64,000 bases of DNA, taken from Lycorma delicatula (taxonomy: Eukaryota; Arthropoda; Insecta; Hemiptera; Fulgoridae). Shown in pieces: positions 1-9,459 of the stretch. Where the stretch lies: the NCBI RefSeq assembly GCF_047948215.1, contig NC_134465.1, forward strand, positions 39,532,153-39,596,152, read 5' to 3'. Below the pieces are notes generated by a model. It saw nothing but the letters and a program-made list of their open reading frames with translations, made no database searches and was not told the DNA's origin. Positions within the stretch are counted from its first letter, which is position 1. Each line of letters begins with the position of its first letter. The position numbers were made by a program, and so were the translations under genes.

Positions 1-1250
1 GTCATGGGGAAGGCCTATAATGCCTTCTTTGGAATTCGACAGCTGGTCAATCCTGATTGGGTTCTTTATTTTAAGACTATGAGTATCTTGTATAAGATCA
101 TCTGCGAGACAATTATGCTATATGCAGTGCCTGTTTGGGTGGATAGTTTAAAATTTAAAAGCTATTGGAATATTTTATTACGGGCTCAACACCTGCCTTA
201 TATTGCTAATGGTAACGGATGGTTACCATACAGTTTCATGGGAGGTGATCTTGGTGATTGCTGGCATGAAACTGATAGACTTGATTACATCTGAGAGGGA
301 ACAGCATTATGTTACTAAGAAGTCAGGTGAATTGACTTTGGATAAAATAAAGGAGATAGAACAGCATGGTGTTGCCCTGTGGCAGGCCAGATGGGATGAG
401 ACAGAGTGTGAGCGTTTTACGTATGATCTTTTTTCTAATGTTGTTTTGCAGGACACCTCTTGGGTACACCCGAACAAGTATGTGACACAATTTTTTTCAA
501 GTCATGGCACTTTTCAGGTCAGACTACAGAAATTTGGCCTGGCAGACTCTGGTGTCTGCAATGCAGATTTTGGACGATGCTTATCATGTGATATATGATC
601 TAATGCGCACAGAGATTTGTCGGCTTGATATTATCAGGTCAACACTTGATCTCTAATTGGAAAAGCTGGGCCGAATAGGTGATTTTTGAAAGTTTTATTG
701 CATATTTGGCGAAAGAAAGGATCACAGAAGGGGTGTGATGTTCGCTTGGACTTTCCTTCTTTGTGTTTATGTTTGGTTTTATTTTTATTTTGTTGCTGTT
801 TTTGTTTCTGTTTGGTTATAGATTTTTTTTGGTTTTTTGTTAGTTATGTTTTATGTTACATTATTTATTGTTATCTTTTGTTAGTGTTTCTGTGTTGTTT
901 TATGATTTGTTGCGTGTCAAACTCATTTTTACCTTTCGGTAGGTAGAATTTAGTTCCTTCATTCTTAGAAAGTCATTCAGTCTTGTTTGTGACTTGGCTA
1001 GATGTATTTTGTTTGGAGTTTATGTTAGTAATACATCGATGGTCGCTTGTGGCATTCACATCGGTGGCATCCTGGCTGAGGCTTGACTGAAAGATGTCAT
1101 TGTCGAGGTACTGAAGATGACCTTGGTAAAGCCCATAAGGCCTAGGTATGAAGGGGTGGGGTGGCAACCAAAACAGTCACATGGAGGGTGTCTTCCTATG
1201 GGGTCAGTGCTAAGTTAGCTACATTTCAATAAGTAAGGCATAATGATACT
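1..1250 (+). mobile_element. 3' end of a non-LTR retrotransposon (LINE): RT C-terminus plus 3' UTR
   Basis: Two overlapping frames (4-294 and 203-598) together read as the C-terminal part of a LINE reverse transcriptase: a stretch with ETIMLYAVPVW, then LLRAQ, then VIAGMKLIDLI, then a segment ending QKFGLADSGVCNADFG. This order (Y-A-x-PVW, LRAQ, then the 'GLADS-C' region) is known from the end of Jockey/R1/Loa-type ORF2 proteins. The reading frame shifts near 200-290, so the copy is dead. After about 680 comes T/G-rich sequence, then a block at 1030-1250 that recurs at 41255-41490, which fits a shared 3' UTR. The element runs off the left edge of the window. The exact clade is not certain. 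Confidence 0.75.
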
Positions 1251-1543
1251 CTAGTGTACTTTTGACTCAATGAAGTAGGCAATAGGTAACTGCTTGATTC
1301 CTCTCTTTCTCTGGTAATACTGTTATAGGATGCTTACTATTTTTAAGGATGGCTGTCATTTCTGGGAGTAATTTGTAACTTTATATCAGGTCACAGTTAG
1401 GATGTTACTTTTTACATGTACACAATATTTTATCTTGTTTCGGTAGTATTGTTTTTTCACTAGTGTACCTGCGTACTAGTGATTCATTTATTTTTTAACT
1501 TGCTATTATTTTTCGTTATCTTTTTTTTTGTTTTATGAAATAG

Positions 1544-1771
1544 GGTAGGAAGTCAGAATTAATATCATATGTAAGACCGGATGATGATAAACCGAAATTA
1601 AGTGAATACGATAAATGTGATGTTCATAACAGCGATGAACTCAATAAAGTTCTTTCAAGAGCTCTTGGTGTGTGTGGTGTTGTAAAGAAAACTAGACATC
1701 TTTTTCTAATCGGCCAAACAAGAATACATGTTGATCAAGTGACTGGATTGGGTTCATTTATGGAATTGGAG
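1544..1771 (+). CDS. CYTH-domain protein, penultimate exon
   Basis: An open 76-codon exon sits between a good acceptor (T-rich tract then TAG at 1541-1543) and a donor (GAG|GTAATT at 1772). It begins GRKSELISYVRPDD and contains GVVKKTRHLFLIGQTR, then HVDQVTGLGSFMELE. The arrangement (LxxALGxxGVVKKxRxLFxxGQTRxHxDxVxGLGxFxELE) is the core of CYTH proteins (CyaB / thiamine-triphosphatase superfamily), which form a beta-barrel tunnel that binds triphosphate substrates and divalent metal. The acidic ELE at the exon end belongs to the metal-binding set. The phase-0 junction joins exactly to the exon at 3777, restoring ELEVVLS. The first exons, with the diagnostic ExExK motif, are not in the window and should lie upstream. 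Substrate is unknown; invertebrate members are mostly uncharacterised. CpG is rare here, as in methylated insect gene bodies. Confidence 0.88.
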
Positions 1772-2332
1772 GTAATTTCATGTTTATAGCCATAAAATAA
1801 GGATCGGTCGGTCAGTAAAACTTAATAGAATTAGTCGGTCAGATTCAAAAATTTTTGAAAATTTTTTTGTGATTTGCTAACATTTATTTTGTATCTTTTT
1901 TTTTTTAAGGTGAAAATGGTATCAACTGAGAGTTTTTGATGATGATTTTTGTTTTGTCTATGAAATGTTGGGTATTTTGTTTAAAAGAAAAGAACAGAAA
2001 AGATATTTTATAATTTGGAGAAATGGTGGTTAATCAAGATTAAGAAGATAACGATAAAATAAGAATAAAGAAAAAGATAATTAATTGAAGTCAGTAGCTT
2101 GTATGCTGGTTTCACATTTCAAATTTTGTTATGCAATTTAAATTAATGTTAAACCTGAGTAAATAATAGGGAATATCGCATTAATACATTAACTATTACA
2201 GCGCATAATAAACAGGACAATTTAATTTACTTCAGAGATACATGTATAACGATAAAAATAAATTTGTGCGATTGATGTGGACAGTAATGTAAGAGTCAGT
2301 CAAATATAAACTGGACTTTTGTATTTAATCTA

Positions 2333-2883
2333 TTAGTATAGAATAAAAACACAAAACATATTTATTGCTTTTCTAAGAAGTCTCCCTGAAATTCTATGCA
2401 GCTTCCTAACATGTGAGAAGCTTGCTTCTGTATACAAAATTTGAGGATATGTTACAATCCAATTGAGCACAAACTCTGCTACTTTGTTGTTTCTCTGGAC
2501 TGGATGTCCTCCCAGTCCCTCTTTCAACAGCTGAAACTAAAAGTAATTGCAGAGGGAAGAGGGATAGATTTGAACCAAAAAGGACTTGTTCTAAGGTTTC
2601 TCAGTAAATTTTGTACAATTTTTCTTGCAGCTGTGTGAAGCCTGGTGTGAAGGAGAATCACATCTGTAATCAGCTGATTGCACCTTTTGTTCCTGTAGGC
2701 AGCTTTCACTTTGTCCAAGAGCTGGCAGTAGTATGCAGTATTCACAATACAACGTTTGTGGAGAAAAATGAGCAATATACTATTGCAGTCCCAAAAGACA
2801 GTTCTGAGGACTTTTCCAGCTGATATATGTGTTTTCAGCTTTACATGGCAAGGCTTTCCTCTCATACTCCTAGCTAATTTCAA
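2333..2883 (-). mobile_element. Mariner-family transposase fossil in the CYTH intron
   Basis: The minus strand reads as the middle and end of a mariner transposase: SAGKVLRTVFWDCN, then an 'N-AYYCQLLDKVKAAYRNKR' segment, then LLHTRLHTAA where the second catalytic motif (HDNARPH-like) would sit but with its aspartate lost, then the C-terminal SGRLLRKAI. These motifs appear in family order but across more than one frame, so the copy is inactive. A related fossil lies at 61810-62260, with the same LL-x-AKTAYSNKR segment. No clear terminal inverted repeats were found. Confidence 0.7.
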
Positions 2884-3434
2884 CCCAGAATGATAGTTAT
2901 GGACCTAGAAAATAAAAGTAATTAAAGAATATAAAGACAAAATATATCCCTACAGAAATGCAACAATGACTTTGTAGACATGTCTTGTTGAAACTCAAAA
3001 ATAAATCTGTAAATTTTAAGTGGAGAATGTTTATAAATAAAACTGTAAATAGACAAGTGGTTGGCAAAATAAAGATACATATCATATAACAGTTTAAAGG
3101 TCTTCTCACCTACAAAAGGGACAGGTCAAGGCTTGCATATAACTGTCTGTTCGGTAGGTGTATGAAAGTGTGTTTAAATTGCTTTGAGACAGCCGTAATG
3201 TTATATACAAACACTAATGAATACACAGAAGTGGGACATGATTTTTTAATTTTTTTATAGAAAATTTGGACAAATTAGTCAGTGGTTGCTAAAAATGATA
3301 ATAAAAGATATGCAACAAACAAAATCCCATTGTAATTTGTTCTCATACAGTAATATTATTATTGTTCTCATATGAATCTCCAGAAGTCTCCAGATATCCC
3401 ATGCAGCTTTCTGGATTTAGGGTGCATGAGCAGC

Positions 3435-3651
3435 TGCGTCCTTGTTTGTGATGTGTAAGCAAGTCTTATACAGACTCAGGGTGACCATACCCGAGATGTG
3501 TGTTAATTGAAAACAGTGTTCACTAAAGAACACTGGTATTCACAATCTAGTATTCAAATCCGAATAAAGCAACTACTTCTATTAGGATTCAAACCCGAGA
3601 ACTCGTAACTTTGAAATCAGGTTTTACTACTAGAGCAACTCGGCAGGTTGA
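3435..3651 (-). repeat. tRNA-derived SINE, family A, truncated copy
   Basis: The sequence matches, in reverse, the better-preserved copies at 39609-39903 and 40661-40961. It contains the conserved middle segment (gagatgtgtgttaattg, then aaagaacactggtattcac, then tattcaaatccgaataaa) and a decayed tRNA-like head at the right end. The 3' tail on the left is missing or unrecognisable. Confidence 0.75.
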
Positions 3652-3776
3652 TAATGTCCCTGTGTGTTACTTTCTCTTTAAATGTTATATGCATACACAC
3701 TTACAACCTGATTGATGCACATAAAACTAATTTAGTACCTAACATAAATTATTAATCTATTTCTTTAATGTTGCAG

Positions 3777-3914
3777 GTTGTTTTATCAAAAACTCAAACA
3801 ATTGAAGATGGCCAAAAAATAGCAAATGAATTAATGGAAAAACTTAGTGTAAATAGCGGACAACTTATATCTGTGGCTTACGTTGATTTGCTTAAAACAA
3901 AATTTGATTCCTAA
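3777..3914 (+). CDS. CYTH-domain protein, terminal exon
   Basis: The exon follows a T-rich tract and TTGCAG and encodes 45 residues ending in TAA. It starts VVLSKTQTIEDGQKIANELM and ends VAYVDLLKTKFDS. In CYTH proteins the ELEVVL strand is followed by a helix with 'G-x-x-IA-x-x-LM-x-x-L' and then a short strand and 'Y-x-DLL', exactly as here. The phase-0 junction with exon 1544-1771 gives one continuous domain end, so this is the true C-terminus. There is no frameshift or stop in either exon, so the gene is probably functional. Polyadenylation signals follow at 4264 and 4284. Confidence 0.88.
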   Translation, partial: VVLSKTQTIEDGQKIANELMEKLSVNSGQLISVAYVDLLKTKFDS

Positions 3915-4310
3915 ATTAGAGGTTAATCATAAAATCAAATTTATGGCTTCTAAGAAACACATGTTAAATTAGAAATGCTAGTTTTGAAAATTAAGTTTTG
4001 AAAGTTTAAACAAAACACTCTGAAAACATTCCATGATGTTAATCATTTTTTGGTTACCTTTAATATTTTTAAGATTAACCCACTTTTCAATAATATAAAA
4101 ATACTCTTTAAACATCATAAAACTTAAATTAAAGCAACAAAGTAAATAATTATTTAGTGCTGCTTTCTTTTTGGCAAAAAACTCATATCTAAGTGCCCAC
4201 AGAAGAAGCTGTTACATTTTAAGTTATGTTATTTATTTTTTTAATGTTTGTATTGGAAAATTTAATAAACTGCAAAACGTTTTAATAAAGAAAAATAAAA
4301 CTTAACTAAA
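3915..4310 (+). other. 3' UTR of the CYTH gene with two polyadenylation signals
   Basis: AT-rich sequence follows the TAA. AATAAA occurs at 4264-4269 and again at 4284-4289, about 350-370 bases after the stop. The exact cleavage site cannot be read from the sequence. Confidence 0.55.
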
Positions 4311-4317
4311 ACCGAAA

Positions 4318-4428
4318 GCATTCATTACTTGTCTGATATCAGTCCCCTATATAATTTCTTGCATCTAAGTAATCAAAACATTTATTGTAACCACCATAAT
4401 AACAAAATATAAATAAATCAGACATTTT
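4318..4428 (+). repeat. Short copy of the R2-like element's presumed 3' end
   Basis: This block is repeated at 7161-7266 with roughly 80% identity by eye: it starts cattcattacttg and ends aaatataaataaatca. Both copies point the same way and bracket the R2-like LINE. The simplest reading is that it is the element's 3' UTR, with this copy a severely truncated older insertion. Confidence 0.5.
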
Positions 4429-4639
4429 TTCCAAAAAAATGTTTAGTAATGAATCGGCATCAAAATAATCCATTCTGGAATTTTTCTATTAATTGACCCC
4501 CCTCCTATGAAATCTTTATTCTTCAGGTCATAACAAGTTTAATTTTGAAAAAGGAGTAATCTTACCTGTCAATGAGAGTGGCAATAATTGCTAATATCGT
4601 ATAAAGTTTGATCAGATGATTTGATGTTGAGAATAAGCA

Positions 4640-7266
4640 ACACCCGACCTGGCATTTGTTGTGCTTGGTTATGTTTGTGTTAAAAATTCATCATATATGC
4701 GGTTCAGGTGCCTTACCTTAGTGACACTGTTATTACCCAGCCTCATCAAGTGTTCTTTGCAGGATGTATGTGGGACTAGTGAACCAGACCTGGGCGCTTC
4801 TTTGGGAGCCTTCAGGCCTTCACACTCCTGTTGTGGTTGCCAGCCCCAACAGGTTGTACCAGAGTTGGTTTCAACATAAATAGCCTTGGATGAACAAGGT
4901 TAGTCTGCATCGACTGTCCAACGTGCTCTTTCTTCTGCACCTTCTAACTCTGTCACTTCTTCTCATTCTGCCCCTCGGCAGCATATATGCCCATGTTGCC
5001 AGCGGTCATTCCCTGCAGCCACTGGCCTGGGGGTACATAAATGCTGTCTGTGCCCATCTTGTCCAGCATGATACTGAGATTGACATTCCATCTGTTAAAG
5101 TAAGATGGTTACTAGAGGAATTGCAACTTATGGAAAACAAGAGGTGATGTCAGGTTTATGAACCAGCATCTGCTGGGGCTTGTTCCTGGATGTACCCTGG
5201 AATCTGTTAAAAGGGGTATGTAGAAGGCTAGATTATTGCCAATTTGTACAGGCAGCAATCCCTAACCTGAATGTGTCGCTTGGCAGCTTTGCTGATTCTG
5301 ATGTATCTGATAGTCCCCCAGGCTCTCCAACATCAGCTGCAGTGAGTTCTGTTCCATCCTGCACTTCTGCTGGTGGTGCCTCTCCTTATATTCGGATTCC
5401 CGTCTCTACACCTGCTCTTCAGTCAAATGGAATTACTACACCTGCTCTTCAACTGACTGAACACACAATAGCTAGTCTCTCTGCATGCCTTCAGACCTTC
5501 TTGTCCTTTTTTGTTTTCTTCTACTGAATGGCAGTCGCTCCATGAGTCTTATTTCGGCTGCCATTTGCTTCCTTTTTTCCATTGTTTCTAATATTTGTAG
5601 ATGGTAGTCCCAAGAATTTGTATGAGTAGTCATAGCCCATTCTGTTTTGGTTGTTGCTCAGACTCACCAGTCCTAATGTCAGTGGTAGACTGGTTTTCCA
5701 CTGGCTTTCCTGACCCAGTTTCTTCTATTTGCCCTGCAAGACCAAGGCCTCCACATAACCTGACTCAACAGCAGGATAGGCGATGGGAGTACACCGACAC
5801 GCAGTGACTGTTCAGGTCAAATATGTTGAGATGTGCTTGGAGTATTCTTGCTAGGACTTCCCATTTGGCCAATGTTCCAGTTCACTCATCGATGAGATGT
5901 TCTTCCTAGCTTCTTCCACTCCAAGTGGAAGTGTTCTTCCACTTCTTCCTAGCCCCTGCATAGGAAGTGCCGTTTCCTGGTGCATCCTTTTCTCACGTCA
6001 AGTTAAGTGTGTGGGGCCTTGTCGTGTGTGAGGAGGTTGTGGCTGAGTGTGTTTTGCTTAGCTTGGCTCCTGGCCCTGACAGTGTGACCTCATTCCTTTG
6101 GTGAGTTACCCCTACATTTTTGAGTACCTCGCTCTTTAAACTCATTCTTTTACTTGGTAGCTTCCCAGTGTCTATGCTGGGTAGCAAAACTGTTTTCGTC
6201 CACTAGAAAGGGGGTGTTGGTCAGCCATCAGACTCCATCTGATCTCCATCTCTACTGTGATAGTCAGGCACCTTAATAAAATGCTTTATTAAAACTTAAC
6301 TACCGAGTTAGCCGTGAACATCATTTCAACACAGAAGAGGGTCTCTGTAAACCTGACATTGTGGCATCTAAGGGCAGGTCGGCTACTATCATGATGTCCA
6401 GATTGTCTCTGGAGCCAGATCGACTGAAAGGAGCCATGCAGATAAGAGAAATTACTACACCAATAACTCGTCTTTGATCAATGCAATTAAACTAATGTGC
6501 AGAGTGGCATCTTTTACCATAACAACTGTGATTGTCTCCTGGAGGAAACCTGGCATTTGTGTCCAACCTTGCTACAGTGGGCTTAACAACATCTTTACCT
6601 GACTCACTATGAGAGTGCTTCAGAGGTCTTCCTCAAACTTTAACAATCGGCAGACATTGACATATAGGAGACAGAATTCTCGATCAGATCCCTGGAGCAG
6701 GACTGGTTGATGCATGTGAGAGGGATCTTTCTCTTTGGGTTTATACATCATCCCGTTCTATCCATCTGTCTTCTATGTTCTTTGATTTAATTTTCAGATT
6801 TACTTTATCTTCTTTGCTACCCTGCTTTTGTCTCTGTGAGGGACTCAGGGTCATCGATCCTGGTACTCCCCTCCTCTTGTCTTAGATTCTTACTTGTGGT
6901 GCAAAATGAAAAATAATATCTCTGACTTTTACAATTTTTCTATGGTTTGTGTATGTCATCAGATATTCAATCGCATCGGTATTGTCACAGCATTAATCAC
7001 AGAGTTGATGGCAAATCCATTACCATACTTGTTAATTAACTATGAAATTACAACTCTTATGGACAGTATGTAATTTACTTACTGAATAAAGTAGGCCTTA
7101 TAAATTTGTTGTTTTTGTTAAACAATTGGAAAATCTTGTTATTTTATAGAGTAAATATAAAACATTCATTACTTGCCTAATATTGGTCTCCTAAATAATT
7201 TCATGCATCTGAGTAATTCAAACTTTTTTTGTAACCGTTGTAATAATGAAATATAAATAAATCAAT
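4640..7266 (+). mobile_element. R2-clade (endonuclease-bearing) LINE, internally deleted and dead
   Basis: Pieces of one R2-type protein appear in order on the + strand across shifting frames. At 4988-5063 is a zinc finger, CPCC-x12-H (QRSFPAATGLGVHK). At 5090-5290 is a Myb-like segment, VKVRWLLEELQLM then FMNQHLLGLVPG-x-TLESVK, followed by a linker with SLGSFADSDVSDSPPGSP. At 5740-5810 is the basic stretch before the RT (QQQDRRWEYTDTQ). At 6058-6260 is only the first part of the RT (LAPGPDSVTS, then KTVFV and VRHLNKML). It then jumps straight to the C-terminal restriction-like endonuclease at 6340-6600: LCKPDIVASKGRSATIM, then DVQIVSGARSTERSHADKRN. The K-PD...D-x-Q arrangement is the known catalytic pattern of this nuclease. 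RT motifs A to E are absent. No 28S rRNA flanks it. Confidence 0.75.
7161..7266 (+). repeat. 3' terminal block of the R2-like LINE (direct repeat of 4318-4428)
   Basis: Same block as 4318-4428 in direct orientation, ending in an A-rich aaatataaataaatca tail, as expected for a LINE 3' end. About 2.8 kb separates the copies. Confidence 0.5.
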
Positions 7267-7404
7267 CAATTTTTAACCATCGTAGCTTGTGTAGGAGAAG
7301 ATTTTATGGTGGGACAATTAATGGAAAATTTTCTTAATTTTTTACAAAAATAAAAACTAAAAAAATTCATATTTTTGTTACATTTTTCTTATTGCTACTT
7401 ACAC

Positions 7405-7740
7405 TATTTTTATTATACATAATTTTAAGAACAGCTTACCAAAATTTCATTTAACTTCCTCAACTGTTTTCAGCTACTCTGCCATCTACAGGAGAAATTT
7501 ATAATTAAAAAATTAATTACATAACTGATCGTCATTTTGTAATGTTAAAATCATAAGTTATAGTAACTACATTTGTTTTATAAGAGTATCACAAATCACA
7601 ATTGTTTAATTTTATTATGTGAATTTTACATTTTTATATATTTTAATTATAAATTCCTCCTGAAGATGGCAGAATTGTCAAAAGTGCTTAAGGAAGTCAA
7701 ACAGAATTTTGGTAAGCTGCTGTTAAAATTATGAATAATA
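7405..7740. mobile_element. Fold-back / MITE-like element with about 90-bp inverted arms
   Basis: The left arm (about 7416-7508) and right arm (about 7648-7735) are inverted copies: both contain the cttaccaaaatt / aattttggtaag pair, the tctgccatct / agatggcaga pair, and taatt(a) ends around a 140-bp AT-rich centre. There is no coding capacity. Arms are imperfect, with several mismatches, so it is old. Confidence 0.6.
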
Positions 7741-7745
7741 GTTAT

Positions 7746-9295
7746 TTTACCAACAGTGTAATGTTCAAAAAACTTAACTTTATTTTTAGTTTGACTACTA
7801 CTTTGATTATGAATTTCATTTTTTTATTTATTACTATTTTATTACTTTTTAGAATAATTTTGTATAATAGTAAAAAGATAATTTGGTACAGATTTGTAAC
7901 AACATGTATGACAAATTTTGCAAAATTTGTAAATTTACAAAATACACACACACTAACCTATAAATAAAAATATTTTTAACATCAACTGCTATTGAAAAAA
8001 ACTATTATTACTGAAAAAAAAATCAAATATTATTGAAAAAAATAATAATAATTTCAAAACTAAAACATTCTGATAGACAGTAATAGTTTAGTTAATAATT
8101 ATGAGAATAATGTAACATTTTGTAAGAAATTAATACCTTCATTATTAAAATGAGCAAATGATTTAAAAATAAAAACTGTGTCAAATTACTATTTATGGTT
8201 TTTCCTCACTGTCTCTTGTCTCTGAAACTGGTTATGTATCATTTACATCATCAGTTATGTGTAGAGAATCATAAGTTGAATCATTTCTGGTACAGCTCTG
8301 CTACAGAGTTCAATCCCCTTTCTTCTGAATGCTAATACTTGGGTTTGTGTAAAATTTTTTATTCTAATTTTGTTCCGGTGTTTTTCTATTTTTATGTGTT
8401 TCAGTCAATAGCCATGTTTCTGTAAGTATTTATATGCTCGTGATCATCTTAATATTTGTACCAAATGACAAACAGATAAGCACACTGAATTGCATTTGAA
8501 TTATTATACTTTAAGCCAATCAATTTTTCATCTTCATTGATATTTTTTATTAAATGCTCTGACAGATTCTTTAAATAAATGAAATCATTAAACTTATGTT
8601 TACATTTGTGATTTGACGGCTTTTTGTTACCTCTTTTAATCTACCTCTTTTTTTTCATGGAGTCTACTTACACAAAAGAGTGGCTGCATTCAAAAATTTT
8701 TGCTTTATAATTTTAATAGTTAACGCCTGGATTGTGCATTTAAAAACAGAATATATTTAAATTTTCTGTTCTGGCCTCCATAGATGTCAGAAAATAAAGT
8801 TATATGTGTTTTTTTCAGATAGCTTCTCTGTGTACTTAGATTGTAATTTTGTAACTGCTTCTATGACCATAATCTTGGTCCTGAAAAGCCACGATCGTGA
8901 TCTTGAGTTTCGTAGGCAATTGATTTAAAAGTATCTTATTTCCTTGTCGCTGATATGTCAGTACTTGGAATCTCTAGCATACCTAGTACCTGTTAAAAGA
9001 GAGAAATGTAAATGAATTGTCTCTGTTTAATGCTTCTTTTTTTTTATTCAAGCTACTCAATTCATTTGAATAATCCTGTAAAGGATCAATCCTTTTTAAG
9101 ATGAAAACTAAAAAAACATAATCGTTTCAAAAATTATTCTGATAAGTATTATCCTGGCTATTGATAATTGTTTTATCATAGTACTGCCTTTGAATTGACA
9201 TGCAAACATGATGGCTTTCTACAAAAGAAAAGGATTCTTCTATATCTTCTCTTTTCTTTCTCAATCATGTTCTATGCAAATTTTCTTTTTTATGT
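7746..9295. other. AT-rich noncoding stretch
   Basis: I find no exon, RNA gene or recognisable transposon here. The small open frames at 7731-7967 on both strands are low-complexity A/T sequence. Confidence 0.5.
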
Positions 9296-9315
9296 AAAAT
9301 AATTACAAAATTAAT

Positions 9316-9337
9316 CATCAAAATTATAATTTTGATG
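9316..9337. repeat. 22-bp perfect palindrome
   Basis: catcaaaatta is followed directly by its reverse complement, with no spacer. Function unknown. Confidence 0.8.
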
Positions 9338-9422
9338 AAAAATTGTCTTTTTTATCTGTATTTGAAATGTAGTGATTATTGCTTGGTTGGAAATACACTG
9401 AGTATTTCAGAGTAATAAAAAT

Positions 9423-9458
9423 AATTATCACTAATTTTGGAAAAAATTAGTGATAATT
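9423..9458. repeat. Perfect hairpin, 16-bp arms, 4-nt loop
   Basis: The arm aattatcactaatttt (9423-9438) and its exact reverse complement (9443-9458) are separated by ggaa. No U-run or gene end is next to it, so it is not read as a terminator. Confidence 0.8.
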
Positions 9459-9459
9459 T

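Larger units (their letters stand above)
1772..3776 (+). other. Intron of the CYTH gene
   Basis: The intron begins GTAATT and ends TTGCAG and is about 2.0 kb, phase 0. It carries a mariner-type fossil (2333-2883, opposite strand) and a tRNA-derived SINE (about 3435-3651, opposite strand). The rest, 1800-2330 and 2890-3430, is AT-rich noncoding sequence in which I see no further feature. Confidence 0.85.

Noticed and set aside
686..946. 86-codon frame rich in F, L and C
   Set aside because: It is the T/G-rich 3' UTR of the LINE at the window start read as protein; composition alone explains it.
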